NCBI GenBank assembly: GCA_958295825.1
Contig: OY282375.1
Span: 186,001 to 250,000, forward strand
Reading direction: 5' to 3'
Length of the DNA stretch: 64,000 nucleotides
DNA from: an uncultured Candidatus Entotheonella sp.
GTDB lineage: Bacteria > Tectomicrobia > Entotheonellia > Entotheonellales > Entotheonellaceae
Shown piece after piece: positions 27,255-36,169 of the stretch. The position numbers and the translations under genes are program-made. How positions within the stretch are numbered: position 1 is the stretch's first letter; every line of letters starts with the position of its first letter. Under the pieces are notes generated by a model that was given only the letters and a program-made list of their open reading frames with translations, was not told the DNA's origin and did not search any database.

Positions 27255-27631
27255 TCTACCCCTCCGTACACTGCGACCATGTACGACCAAGTTAGTTACG
27301 GCAGCAGGCTGTTCCTCCGCTTGGAGGTCCGTGGCTCTGTTCGCCTCGAAACCCTCATCGGCTCAAACTTCTGAGGAAATACTCGGGTGCTACTCTACCG
27401 GCTTTCACGGTCACGGACTTCGGATGTGGTCAATAGGACTTTATCCAGTAGATTTTGCCATTCCCAACGGCCCAGATACCTCATTTCTCGAACCCCCAAT
27501 TATAGCGGCTTGAGATCATCCGTCGTTGGGCTTGAGAACATCGCCGTTTTCGGCACCTCGGTCTCGGTGCACTCGGCGCGAGTAACCCCAGTCCAGGTAG
27601 GCCCGGATTGTAAGGCTGCCGCGCACGCATA
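27255..27631. other. Intergenic region between two convergent operons, nothing recognised
   Basis: About 375 bases between the terminator and the end of the Ldh-type gene. Neither strand shows a believable protein. I checked for RNase P, tmRNA and SRP RNA signatures by eye and found none. Confidence 0.5.
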
Positions 27632-28669
27632 TCACTCGCTCAAGCCGTATTCTTGCTGCAGTCCGGCAATCAGCTCCCAAGTGGTGTCCTCCACGTAGAT
27701 GCCGTCGCGCTGGCGCTGCTGCGTGGTGCGGAATTCCAGCTCGCCGGGATAGAGCACTTCGGTGAAGCCCGCTGCCGGTGGCGTGGCCTTGAGATAGTCA
27801 ACGAAGGCGGCGACTTCGCGCTTGAATTCCGGCAGGGGCCGGAACGCCTCGACGTCGAACACGGCCAGGAAGGTGCCGTCGTTGTGTCGCCCTTGCGGAT
27901 CGATGCCGAAGCCGAGGCCGGTGAGAATGCCGGACAGGGTTTCGACCATGAAGGAAAGCACGAAGCCCTTGTGTGCCTGATCGCCGCCCATGGGCAGGAT
28001 GGCGCCGCCGTCGTAGTAGACGCCGAGATCAGTGGTGGGATTGCCGTGCTTGTCGATTACCCAGCCGGGCGGCGCCGCTTCGCCGCGGCTGCGGCGCACG
28101 GCCAGCTTGCCGGCGGCCACGGCGCTGGTGGCCATGTCGAGAAAAATCGGCCCCTCAAGGTCGCTTGGGAAGGCCACTGACAGCGGATTGGTGCCGAGGC
28201 GCGCCTCGCGTCCGCCGTAGGGCGCTACGGCTTTGGGGCTGCGCCCGGAGTCGCAGGTGATCAGGCCGATCATGCCGGCGCGGGCGGCCATCAGGGGGTA
28301 ATCGGCCAAGCGCCCGACGTGGCTTTGCTGGTAGATGGTAATGGCCGCCACCTGACGTTCGCGGGCCTTGGCAATGGCCATTTCCATGGCGCGCGTGGTG
28401 ACCACGTAGCCGAAACCCCAATTGCCGTTGACGCGGGCGCTGTTGGGCGTTTCGCGCTCCACCCGCATCGGCGCCCCGGGCACGATGTGGGACCGTTTGA
28501 TGCGCGCGATGTAGGTGGGAAGCAGAATGATACCGTGCGAGTCGTGCCCGGCGAGGTTGGCCCCCACCAGGTGCTCCATGACGATCTGCGCTTCCTCGCC
28601 GGACGCCCCGGCAGCTTGCAAGATGTCATCGCCAATCCGATGAAGTTCTTGTGGTGCAAGAGTTGGCAT
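27632..28669 (-). CDS. Malate/L-lactate/ureidoglycolate dehydrogenase-type (Ldh family) oxidoreductase
   Basis: 345 residues of the NAD(P)-dependent family that includes malate dehydrogenase YlbC/ComC, ureidoglycolate and sulfolactate dehydrogenases. Marks are NLAGHDSHGIILLPTYIARI with the conserved His and Arg, the GNWGFGYVVTTRAME region, QQSHVGRLADYPLMAA, LGTNPLSVAFPS and DQAHKGFVLSFMVETLSG. It reduces or oxidises a 2-hydroxy acid; which one is not readable. GGAGGAAACGCG precedes the ATG at 28669. The J-domain gene lies 54 bases upstream on the same strand and may be co-transcribed. Confidence 0.9.
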   Translation of the reverse strand: MPTLAPQELHRIGDDILQAAGASGEEAQIVMEHLVGANLAGHDSHGIILLPTYIARIKRSHIVPGAPMRVERETPNSARVNGNWGFGYVVTTRAMEMAIAKARERQVAAITIYQQSHVGRLADYPLMAARAGMIGLITCDSGRSPKAVAPYGGREARLGTNPLSVAFPSDLEGPIFLDMATSAVAAGKLAVRRSRGEAAPPGWVIDKHGNPTTDLGVYYDGGAILPMGGDQAHKGFVLSFMVETLSGILTGLGFGIDPQGRHNDGTFLAVFDVEAFRPLPEFKREVAAFVDYLKATPPAAGFTEVLYPGELEFRTTQQRQRDGIYVEDTTWELIAGLQQEYGLSE

Positions 28670-28723
28670 CGCGTTTCCTCCCGGTTGATGGGTACCTGTG
28701 CTCCCAAGGCTGGTGATATCGGA

Positions 28724-29137
28724 TTACGCTACGCTATCCGACCTGCTGGCGTTTTTCCAAGCGGTTTCGATACGGGCGTGGGCCGTGTTCAGTTGCTGGG
28801 TGAGTTCGGTGGCATCGGCCTGTCGGTTCGGATCTGCGTGAAAACGGTCCGGATGGCAGCGTTTCAGGTAGGTTTTCCAACGCTTGTTAGCGTCCGCCAG
28901 CGGGGCGCCAAAGGGCAGGTCGAGCAATCGGTAGGCGTCGGCGAGGCCGGCGCTGTAGGGCAGGGGCCCGGACGGCTGGTGCGGCCCGGCGTCGTCATGG
29001 AGGGGTTCGTCCGGCCAGTCGTCAGTGTCCTGCCATGGCGCGGCGGCGGGCGCTGTGAAGACGCGCCGCCGCAGAAATTCGTACAGGTGAGCACGGGCAT
29101 TCTGTGCCAAGCGGTCGAGAATTCCGGGCACGGTCAT
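28724..29137 (-). CDS. Small C-terminal J-domain (DnaJ-like) protein
   Basis: 137 residues. A charged linker (WQDTDDWPDEPLHDDAGP) leads into a J domain covering the last ~65 residues: DAYRLLDLPFGAPLADANKR, then YLKRCHPDRFH with the HPD triad that stimulates an Hsp70 ATPase, and a last helix TQQLNTAHARIETAWKNA. No Gly/Phe or zinc-finger regions, so a specialised co-chaperone. Starts at 29137 and 29146 are both possible; neither has a well-spaced ribosome site. Confidence 0.8.
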   Translation of the reverse strand: MTVPGILDRLAQNARAHLYEFLRRRVFTAPAAAPWQDTDDWPDEPLHDDAGPHQPSGPLPYSAGLADAYRLLDLPFGAPLADANKRWKTYLKRCHPDRFHADPNRQADATELTQQLNTAHARIETAWKNASRSDSVA

Positions 29138-29359
29138 CCCTTCCATGTAGGTTGGATTAGCGAAACGTAGTCCGACTTCTTTCTCATTCGGCCTGCGACC
29201 AGCCCGGCATGGTAACAGATTGCCCGGGGTGCCGACAGACCCGCGTCCGACGCAGGGCTTGCCAGCCAAAGAACCTTGACACGCGCCAGTACCGCGTGGT
29301 TTAGATAGGCGTCCATGTCTTGACCTTGATCCACAGAATGCCCCTTAGGAGGAAATCCG

Positions 29360-30055
29360 GTGAGCATGACCCTCATCCTTTTCGATATCGACGGCACCCT
29401 CGTGAGTACCGGCCTCGCGGGGGGGGACGCCATGGGCAGGGCCTTCGAAGAAATCCACGGTGTTGCGGACGCCTTTGCCGGCATCGAGATGTCCGGCAAG
29501 ACCGATCCGGCGATCCTGCGGGAAGCCTGGGAGGCCGCCGGCATCAATCCGGCCGAACGGGATTTGCAGGCGTTTCACGACTGTTACGTCGGCCACCTGA
29601 AGGACACCCTGAACGAGCCCGACCGACCGCGCCACCTCAAGCCGGGTCTGCCGGGTCTGCTTGACACCATTGCGGCCAACGAGGACGTTGTCCTGGGGCT
29701 GCTGACCGGCAATTTCGTTACCGGGGCACAACTCAAGCTGGAGTCGTTCGGCATTCTGCACTACTTCCGCATCGGCGCCTATGGAAGCGACAACGAGAAC
29801 CGCGAGGCCCTGGTGCCTGTTGCCCAGCTGCGGGCGCGACAGTACTGCGTGACATACATCGGGCCAGAGCGCACCTTTGTGATCGGCGACACGCCGCGCG
29901 ACATCGCTTGCGCGCGGGCGCACGGGGTGCAGGCCGTGGCAGTGGCGACGGGCAATTATTCCCTCGAAGCTCTGCAGGCCCATGAGCCGGACCACTGTCT
30001 TGTCGACCTGAGTGACCAGCAGGCGGTGCTGCAATACCTGGAGCTCGACGCCTAA
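29360..30055 (+). CDS. HAD-superfamily hydrolase, phosphoglycolate phosphatase-like
   Basis: 231 residues. HAD motif I is LFDIDGTLVSTG (DxD nucleophile), motif II is LLTGN, and motif IV is FVIGDTPRDIACARA; a helical cap lies after motif I. Typical of Gph-like small phosphatases with unknown substrate. The GTG at 29360 has an ideal AGGAGG 7 bases upstream; an ATG two codons on is possible. It heads a four-gene plus-strand run (HAD, unknown, inositol phosphatase, ABM-like). Confidence 0.88.
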   Translation: MSMTLILFDIDGTLVSTGLAGGDAMGRAFEEIHGVADAFAGIEMSGKTDPAILREAWEAAGINPAERDLQAFHDCYVGHLKDTLNEPDRPRHLKPGLPGLLDTIAANEDVVLGLLTGNFVTGAQLKLESFGILHYFRIGAYGSDNENREALVPVAQLRARQYCVTYIGPERTFVIGDTPRDIACARAHGVQAVAVATGNYSLEALQAHEPDHCLVDLSDQQAVLQYLELDA

Positions 30056-30077
30056 GCTAATGGTGAGGAGTAGTGCG

Positions 30078-30575
30078 GTGATTGTCGAAACGGAACCCAA
30101 CGGCCTGGCGATGGTTCGGTTCAAACTGTATTTCAACCAGCAGCGCGCCGACCCGGAGGACCCGTGGGTGCTGGACTACCTGCGGAAACACGGCTTGGAG
30201 GCGCGCCGCGAATTGGCGGAGACCCACGAAAACATTCCCTACAAGGTGCTGCACTTCGGGCAGTGCTACCTGGGGCGGCACGTGCCACCGTTGCGGGCAT
30301 TGTACCAGCGCGGCATCGAATACACCGTATTGGCACAGCACGTCGGCAACTGCCTGCCCGAGATGGATGACGCCGACATGCGGGCTTTTGCCGAATCGTC
30401 GAGCGCCGCCGAAGTCGCCGAAGTTGCGGCGACCCTCGCTGCCCGCTTGCACGAGCAGGCGCAATTCGCGGAAACCGCCGAGCACAGTCTCGGCGTCGCC
30501 ATTGCGGCCAATGCCATCCGCGACGCTTTTCTCGACCTGCGACGCGAGGACACACAACCACCGGATGACGATTGA
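30078..30575 (+). CDS. Conserved-looking protein of unknown function in the HAD/IMPase operon
   Basis: 165 residues that I do not recognise. The first half is mixed alpha/beta (MVRFKLYFNQQRADPEDPWV, then ENIPYKVLHFGQCYLGRHV and PPLRALYQRGIEYTVLAQHV); the second is helical and alanine-rich, ending in an acidic tail. No signal peptide or membrane segment. The GTG at 30078 is chosen because GAGGAG lies 7 bases before it; an ATG at 30060 lacks a ribosome site. It is 22 bases after the HAD gene and 17 bases before the inositol phosphatase. Confidence 0.7.
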   Translation: MIVETEPNGLAMVRFKLYFNQQRADPEDPWVLDYLRKHGLEARRELAETHENIPYKVLHFGQCYLGRHVPPLRALYQRGIEYTVLAQHVGNCLPEMDDADMRAFAESSSAAEVAEVAATLAARLHEQAQFAETAEHSLGVAIAANAIRDAFLDLRREDTQPPDDD

Positions 30576-30592
30576 AGGGGGAAACCGCGACA

Positions 30593-31660
30593 ATGCAGGC
30601 CGACCGCGAGATATTGATCGACGCCGAGGCCGTGTGCGTGCAGGCCATTCAGGAAGCCGGCGCAGTGCTGCTGTCGTACTTCCGGCGTCCCCTGGAGGTG
30701 GAATTCAAGGAAAAGGGTCAGCAATCGCCGGTCACTGAGGCCGACCGGCGTTCCGAGGCGCTGCTTCGGGACGCCCTGAGCCGCGCCTTCCCCAACCACG
30801 GCATCATCGGCGAGGAGGCCGAGGACGCCGTCAATCCCGCAGCCGATTACCTGTGGTTCCTTGACCCCCTCGACGGCACCACGAACTTTGCGGCCGGTCT
30901 GCCCGTCTTCGCCGTCTCCATGGGTCTGTGCTTTCGCGGCGTACCGGTACTCGGCGTCGTCGCGGTGCCGTGGGAAGGTCCGGGCGGCACGATTTTCCGC
31001 GCCCACGCGGGCGGCGGCGCGTATTGCAATGACGAACCCATGCAGGCGGCCGGGGACGACGTGCCGGACGGCACCCGCCTGGCCAGCACGCCGGGCTGGA
31101 TGCTGCATCAATACCGCGTGCAGCGCGGCGCCAAGGTGCAGCGGCTCAACGTGCGCTCGACGGGCAGCATCGCCTACGAGTTGGCCTATGCGGCGCGCGG
31201 CGCGTTTCAACTGACCGTTATCAGCGGTGCCCGCCTGTGGGACATGGTGGCCGGCGTCGTTCTGGTTCAGGAAGCCGGCGGCGCCGTGTTGTTTTGTAAC
31301 GGCAAGGTGCGCCGCTGGGGCGCGTGGGAATCCTTTCAGCGCCAAGCCTTGTCGGCACCGTTCGGTCGGGACGTCGCGGCGCTGCGCAAGCTGCACGTTT
31401 ACATGCTGGCAGGCAACGCGCAGACCGTCCGTGACCGTGCCGGCCAGATCGCCCTGCGGCGGCTTCCCGGTCCGCTCGCCAAGCTGCGCCGGCGCGGTCG
31501 CAAGCTGTTGGGAAAATTGCAGGGCGGGGAGGCCGGACAATCTCAGCCGGGCGGCACATCACACACCAATTCAAATCCGAAGGGAGATCGCAAGAATGGA
31601 CAAGAAAGGGCTGTTCATCGTCATGGCGAAGGTGAAGCCGGAGGCGGAGGAGGCGTTTAA
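30593..31660 (+). CDS. Inositol monophosphatase-family phosphatase
   Basis: 355 residues. Lithium-sensitive metal-dependent phosphatase fold: PVTEADRRSE, IIGEEAEDA (metal-binding Glu), WFLDPLDGTTNFAAGLPVFA (Asp metal ligands) and LWDMVAGVVLVQEAGG are all present. Substrate may be inositol phosphate, fructose bisphosphate or PAP. The catalytic core ends near residue 265; the tail is basic and then low-complexity, and the last 65 bases overlap the start of the next gene in another frame, so the natural C-terminus may have been extended by a frameshift. AAGGGGGAAACC precedes the ATG at 30593. Confidence 0.88.
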   Translation: MQADREILIDAEAVCVQAIQEAGAVLLSYFRRPLEVEFKEKGQQSPVTEADRRSEALLRDALSRAFPNHGIIGEEAEDAVNPAADYLWFLDPLDGTTNFAAGLPVFAVSMGLCFRGVPVLGVVAVPWEGPGGTIFRAHAGGGAYCNDEPMQAAGDDVPDGTRLASTPGWMLHQYRVQRGAKVQRLNVRSTGSIAYELAYAARGAFQLTVISGARLWDMVAGVVLVQEAGGAVLFCNGKVRRWGAWESFQRQALSAPFGRDVAALRKLHVYMLAGNAQTVRDRAGQIALRRLPGPLAKLRRRGRKLLGKLQGGEAGQSQPGGTSHTNSNPKGDRKNGQERAVHRHGEGEAGGGGGV

Positions 31661-31922
31661 CCGCTGGTACAACGAGGACCACATGCCCAAGGCGCTGGAG
31701 CGCTTTCCCGGCGTCATCAGCGGACGGCGCTACCAGATCATGGAAGGCGAGGACGAGTACCGTTTCATGGCCATGTATGAGTTCGAGACCTGCGAAGCGA
31801 TGCAGAAGGCGGTGAATTCCGAGGCCATCCAGGGGTTGATCAAGGAATTCGACGAGGCGTTCGGCAAGGGCGGGCGCAAGAAGGTGTTGGCCGTCCAGTT
31901 GAAAGCGCTCACCGTCGGATGA
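31596..31922 (+). CDS. Small dimeric alpha/beta-barrel (EthD/ABM-like) protein
   Basis: 108 residues with the ferredoxin-like pattern of EthD and antibiotic-biosynthesis-monooxygenase proteins: LFIVMAKVKPEAEEAFNRWY, then DEYRFMAMYEFETCEAM. NEDHMPKALERFPGV after the first strand is typical of the EthD-type group. Such proteins form dimers that bind or oxygenate aromatic or haem-like ligands; role here unknown. AAGGGAGATC precedes the ATG. It overlaps the inositol phosphatase tail by 65 bases and is convergent with, and overlaps by 14 bases, the MFS exporter. Confidence 0.8.
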   Translation: MDKKGLFIVMAKVKPEAEEAFNRWYNEDHMPKALERFPGVISGRRYQIMEGEDEYRFMAMYEFETCEAMQKAVNSEAIQGLIKEFDEAFGKGGRKKVLAVQLKALTVG

Positions 31923-33510
31923 CTTCCTTCCCCCGCTGTTCCGCCTCCTTGCGGGCCTGCGCCGAGTGCCCGCTGCCGCGGCTGAGCATCAGCAGGAACG
32001 GAATGCTCAGGATGAACAGCATGCCCATCATCCAGAACACGTCGTTGTAGGCCATCATGGTGGCGTGACGGGTGACGGTGCCGTCGAGAAGTTTCAGCGC
32101 CCCGCTTTCCGCCGTGCCCGGCGCCAGTCCGGGGCCGGTGGCGAGCCCCCCGGTCAGTCCGTCGAGCATTTGATTGGTGCTGGCGTCGTAGGGCGTCACG
32201 TGATCCGCCAAGCGAGCGCGGTGGAAGGCGGCGCGGTGTTGCACCTGGCTGGCCACGAAGGCGTAGCCGACGTTACCGCCCACCCGGCGTCCGAGCGTGT
32301 ATAAACTGGTGGCGGCGGTGAGGGAGCGAATCGGCACGCTGCGCATGACGACCGCCGACATCGGCCCGAACATGAACGACATGCCGGCTCCAGTGAGCAG
32401 GAAGCTGGTCATCATGTGCGTCCAGTTCATGTCCAGCGCGAAACTCGACATGTCCAGGTATCCCACCATCATCAACAGCACGCCGAAGCTGATCAGCAGG
32501 CGGCTGTCCACCGAGTTGTAGAGCCGCCCGGCGATGGGCGTCACCACCAGCATGATCAGCGTGCGCGGCAACTGCAGCAGCCCCGAATCCGTCACCGAAT
32601 AGCCCTGCAGGCGCTGCAGAAACAGCGGCAGCACGAAGACGCTGCCGAACAGGGTGATGCCGAACAAAAACCCCATGCCGATACCGGCGCTGAAGGGCAC
32701 GTTCTTGAGCATCCGCAGGTGAATGACCGGCTCCTCAGCGTATAGTTCCCACACCACTAGCGCCGCGAGTGAGGTCCCGGCAACCACCGCCAGCACGATG
32801 ATGAAGGATGAATCGAACCACTGCTCGCGCTCGCCGCGCTCCAGGAACAGTTGCAGGGCCGTCAGTCCCACCGCCAGCAGGACGATGCCCGGCACGTCGA
32901 TGCGCGCCAGGGTGCGTTGCAAATGTGGCGGGTCGGCCAGCACGATGACGGACAGGCCTACACCGATGGCCCCCAACGGCAAGTTGATGTAGAAAATCCA
33001 CGGCCAGCCATACTGATCGGTCAGCCAGCCGCCCAGCACCGGGCCGACGGCCGGCGCGATGGTCACCCCCATGGCGAACAGCGCCATCGCCATGCCGCGT
33101 TCCTCTTCCGGGAAGGTCTCCAGCATGATGGCCTGCGACACCGGGATGAGCCCGCCGCCGCCGATGCCTTGCAGAATGCGCGCCAGGATCATCATTTCGA
33201 GGGAGCGCGCCAAGCCGCACAGGAGGGAAGCGCCGGTGAACAGGATGAAGGAAGCAATGAAAAAGCGCTTGCGGCCCATCAGGGTGCTGAACCAGGCGGC
33301 CATGGTGACGAGGATGATCTCGGTGATGCTGTAGGCCACCGCCACCCAGGTGATGGCGTCCAGAGACACGCCGAAGGTGCTGATCATCTGCGGCATCGCC
33401 ACGTTGACGATGCTGATGTCCATTACCGATACGAACGAGCCCAGCACCACGGTGCCGGCAATAATCCACTTGCCGGCGGGGGCCGTCCGTACCGCAGCGC
33501 TGTGCTGCAT
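31909..33510 (-). CDS. DHA2-family (EmrB/QacA) multidrug MFS transporter
   Basis: 533 residues with about 14 transmembrane segments. Opening segment AGTVVLGSFVSVMDISIVNV with the conserved DxxIVNVALP-like motif, ITWVAVAYSITEIILV, GRKRFF loop after segment 2, ARILQGIGGGGLIPVSQAI (motif in segment 4) and GPVLGGWLTDQYGWPWIFYI (motif C, antiporter) identify a proton-coupled drug exporter. The open frame extends 58 codons further upstream but the ATG at 33510, with GGAGG about 11 bases before it, fits the family start. No membrane-fusion partner (EmrA) or regulator gene is next to it; the divergent neighbour is the quinoprotein gene 250 bases away. Confidence 0.92.
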   Translation of the reverse strand: MQHSAAVRTAPAGKWIIAGTVVLGSFVSVMDISIVNVAMPQMISTFGVSLDAITWVAVAYSITEIILVTMAAWFSTLMGRKRFFIASFILFTGASLLCGLARSLEMMILARILQGIGGGGLIPVSQAIMLETFPEEERGMAMALFAMGVTIAPAVGPVLGGWLTDQYGWPWIFYINLPLGAIGVGLSVIVLADPPHLQRTLARIDVPGIVLLAVGLTALQLFLERGEREQWFDSSFIIVLAVVAGTSLAALVVWELYAEEPVIHLRMLKNVPFSAGIGMGFLFGITLFGSVFVLPLFLQRLQGYSVTDSGLLQLPRTLIMLVVTPIAGRLYNSVDSRLLISFGVLLMMVGYLDMSSFALDMNWTHMMTSFLLTGAGMSFMFGPMSAVVMRSVPIRSLTAATSLYTLGRRVGGNVGYAFVASQVQHRAAFHRARLADHVTPYDASTNQMLDGLTGGLATGPGLAPGTAESGALKLLDGTVTRHATMMAYNDVFWMMGMLFILSIPFLLMLSRGSGHSAQARKEAEQRGKEVIRR

Positions 33511-33760
33511 CGCGTGTCTTGCCTCCATTGTGAGTCGAGAATCATGGGCGGGCCAACAAAACTTGTTACTGTACGAACTTGCCGGACCGATGTAAACCGA
33601 GCATCGAACAGACCGCGGGCCGTCAGGCCACCGCACTCCGTCAAAACCCTGCAGCGGTTTTTTCATTGCCAGCGGCAAACCCAACCGCTATGCTGTCTGC
33701 TATCGTAGAAAGCAAGTATGTTCCCGTTTGGGAACGACTCCACATCTTTAAGGAGGGATT

Positions 33761-35524
33761 ATGTCCAGTAGAACCTACACGGCCCTTGTGGTCGCGTTCA
33801 TGGTCAGCTTGGCCCTGGCGTTCAGCGCCGCGGCGCAGGATGTTCCGCCGACTCCGACGCCGGGACCGATAGAGAATTACAGTACCGTAACGGACGAGCG
33901 GCTGGCCAACCAGGAACCGCATAACTGGCTGCAGATTCGCGGCAACTACGAGGGCTGGATGCATAGCCCCCTGGATCAGATCAACACCGGCAACGTGGCG
34001 AACCTGCGGCCGTCGTGGCTGTTCTCGACTGGCGTGGTGGAAGGCCACCAGGCCCCGCCGGTCGTCAACGACGGCGTCATGTTCGTCACCACGCCGAGCA
34101 ACCAGGTGATCGCCCTCGACGCGGCGACCGGTACGGAGCTGTGGCGCTACAGGCGTGAGAAGCCCGAGGACCTGGTTGAGATTCACCCGACCAACCGCGG
34201 CCCCGGCTTGTACGGCGACCAGGTGTTCGTGGCCACCACGGATTGCTTCCTGGTAGCACTCAACGCCAAGACCGGCGAGGTGAATTGGGAAATGGCGGTA
34301 GACGACTACCAGAAGGGTTACTACATGACCCTGGCGCCCCTGACCGTTCAGGGCAAGGTGCTGGTTGGCGTCTCCGGCGGCGAGTTCGGCATCCGCGGTT
34401 ACGTGGCGGCCTACAACGCGGACGACGGCACCCAGGCGTGGCGTACCTACACGATTCCCGCCCCTGGCGAGCCGGGCCACGAGACCTGGACGGCTGACTC
34501 CTGGCAAACGGGCGGCGGCTCCGCCTGGAGCACCGGCATTTTCGATGCTGAAACCGGTATCGTCTACTGGGGCATTGGCAACGGCGCACCGTGGGCAGGC
34601 GATCGGCGTGGCAGCCTGGATAACCTCTACACTACCTCCGTTATCGCCCTGAATCTCGAAAACGGCCAGATCATCGGCCACCACCAGTACCACTGGAACG
34701 ATTCCTGGGACTGGGATGAGGTTTCCCCTCCGGTCCTTACCGACCTCACCTACGGCGGGCGCACCTTCAAGGCCCTCGTCAACGTGGCCCGTAACGGCCA
34801 CATCTTCGTGTTGGAACCCTCCCCGGAAGGTCCCATCGCGTTCGTGGATGCGTGGAACTACGTGTACAACGACGTGGTCACCGCCATTGATCCCGAGACC
34901 GGGCGCTTCACCTATGATGACGCCCACTGGCCGAAGACGAACGTGAGCGCGCCGTTCTGCCCCTCCCTGTGGGGCGGCAAGGACTGGCCGTACGTGTCCT
35001 ACAGCCCGGCCAGCGGCCTGCTCTACATCCCGGCCAACGAGAACATCTGCAGCACCATGGCCGGCGATGAGTCGGAATACGTTGCCGGTGAGTTGTGGCT
35101 CGGCGTGAACATCCCGGAACTCGTCGAAGGCTTCTACCTGCGCGAAGGCTGGGATCACATCGGTGAAATCCAGGCTTGGGACGTGGGCAACAAGAATGAA
35201 GTGTGGAAGCACACCTTCAAGCACCACAACTGGGGTCCGATCCTGTCCACCGGCGGCGGCCTGCTGTTTGCCGGCGGCACCAACGACCGTATGTTCCGCG
35301 CCTATGACGCGGCGACCGGCGCGGTGCTGTGGGAGTACCCCACCAACTCCGGTATCGGCGCTCCCCCGAGCACCTATTCGCTGAACGGCAAGCAGTACGT
35401 CGCCGTGCAGTCCGGCTGGGGTGTTGACGCGGAACGCAAGCAGGACATCTTGCGGCGGGAGATTCCGGGTTACGCGGAACACGTGCCGCAGGGTGGTGTC
35501 GTATGGGTCTTCGAGTTGCCGTAA
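33761..35524 (+). CDS. PQQ-dependent (quinoprotein) alcohol dehydrogenase, lanthanide-type signature
   Basis: 587 residues with an N-terminal signal peptide ending AFSAAAQD, so periplasmic. The eight-bladed propeller is evident from repeats such as VIALDAATGTELWRY, LVALNAKTGEVNWE and FRAYDAATGAVLWEY. The active-site segment DSWDWDEV places D317 as catalytic base and D319 two residues on; an Asp at this +2 position marks lanthanide-dependent XoxF/ExaF/PedH-type enzymes, whereas calcium enzymes have Ala or similar. No cytochrome c domain is fused and the vicinal Cys-Cys pair of methanol dehydrogenase is not evident (single Cys in ATTDCFL). Substrate is a primary alcohol or similar. AAGGAGG precedes the ATG. 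A terminator follows, then an NTF2-like gene. Confidence 0.9.
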   Translation: MSSRTYTALVVAFMVSLALAFSAAAQDVPPTPTPGPIENYSTVTDERLANQEPHNWLQIRGNYEGWMHSPLDQINTGNVANLRPSWLFSTGVVEGHQAPPVVNDGVMFVTTPSNQVIALDAATGTELWRYRREKPEDLVEIHPTNRGPGLYGDQVFVATTDCFLVALNAKTGEVNWEMAVDDYQKGYYMTLAPLTVQGKVLVGVSGGEFGIRGYVAAYNADDGTQAWRTYTIPAPGEPGHETWTADSWQTGGGSAWSTGIFDAETGIVYWGIGNGAPWAGDRRGSLDNLYTTSVIALNLENGQIIGHHQYHWNDSWDWDEVSPPVLTDLTYGGRTFKALVNVARNGHIFVLEPSPEGPIAFVDAWNYVYNDVVTAIDPETGRFTYDDAHWPKTNVSAPFCPSLWGGKDWPYVSYSPASGLLYIPANENICSTMAGDESEYVAGELWLGVNIPELVEGFYLREGWDHIGEIQAWDVGNKNEVWKHTFKHHNWGPILSTGGGLLFAGGTNDRMFRAYDAATGAVLWEYPTNSGIGAPPSTYSLNGKQYVAVQSGWGVDAERKQDILRREIPGYAEHVPQGGVVWVFELP

Positions 35525-35547
35525 GGCGCTGACTTGACCTAAGACCA

Positions 35548-35590
35548 ACGGGGGAAGGGGCTTATCGGGCTCCTTCTCCCGTGTTTTTTT
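35548..35590 (+). terminator. Intrinsic terminator after the quinoprotein gene
   Basis: ACGGGGGAAGGGGC pairs with GCTCCTTCTCCCGT (one mismatch or wobble), followed by seven T. It lies 23 bases after the quinoprotein stop and ends just before the ribosome site of the next gene, so it could also act as an attenuator for it. Confidence 0.85.
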
Positions 35591-35607
35591 ATAAGGAGTT
35601 GGAGAGC

Positions 35608-36120
35608 ATGACCGACGGACACCGGGCTCGCACCGCCTTTCGCATGACGTGGCTGCTGGTCCTAGCAGCGGCTCTGCTGGGGGCGATTGCTGCCCAGGCA
35701 GATACCCGGGACGACGTCCTGGCCTTCATGAACCATTATCTCGACAGCTTCGACAACCAATCCTCCCGCTACATCGCCTCCCTGCATCACGCCCCCCTGT
35801 ACCTGCTGGCGCCGCACGGCATCCTCACCGAGTTCGAGACTTCTGAGAAGATTCGCCGCACCGTGCGCAGGTGGAAGCGCACCCTCAATCACCGCGGCTA
35901 TGACCATACCGAATGGGTGTCCGTGAATGTGCAGCCGATGAGCGACGACACCGCACTCGTCAGCACCGTGTTCAACCGCATCAAGAGCACGGGTGAGTTG
36001 CTCTTTCAGGGCGCCGCCACCTACACCCTGCTGCGCCAGGACGGCGAATGGAAAATCTTCCTCATGCACGTGCACGAGCCGGAACGGGCGCTGGGATTCG
36101 GTCCGGGAGGGACTGAATAG
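35608..36120 (+). CDS. Secreted NTF2/SnoaL-like protein
   Basis: 170 residues. An N-terminal hydrophobic segment (MTWLLVLAAALLGAIAAQA) is a signal peptide; cleavage is likely after AAQA. The mature ~130 residues have an NTF2-like cone pattern: DVLAFMNHYLDSFDNQS, a long central helix-strand region, and EWKIFLMHVHEPERA at the end, as in SnoaL/DUF4440-type proteins. No catalytic residues are evident. The ATG at 35608 follows AAGGAG...GGAG. It is in line with the quinoprotein gene but separated by a terminator; a periplasmic partner role is possible. Confidence 0.7.
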   Translation: MTDGHRARTAFRMTWLLVLAAALLGAIAAQADTRDDVLAFMNHYLDSFDNQSSRYIASLHHAPLYLLAPHGILTEFETSEKIRRTVRRWKRTLNHRGYDHTEWVSVNVQPMSDDTALVSTVFNRIKSTGELLFQGAATYTLLRQDGEWKIFLMHVHEPERALGFGPGGTE

Positions 36121-36169
36121 TCTGTAGCACTATGAAAATAGGGCGGCGCGGCCAGCGCCCCTGAAGGTC

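Noticed and set aside
27255..27631. Structured RNA such as RNase P, tmRNA or a riboswitch
   Set aside because: No conserved core signatures were found by eye on either strand.
33641..35548. 635-codon minus-strand frame opposite the quinoprotein gene
   Set aside because: Longer than the real gene but without any family pattern, signal or ribosome site; the plus strand encodes a clear propeller protein.
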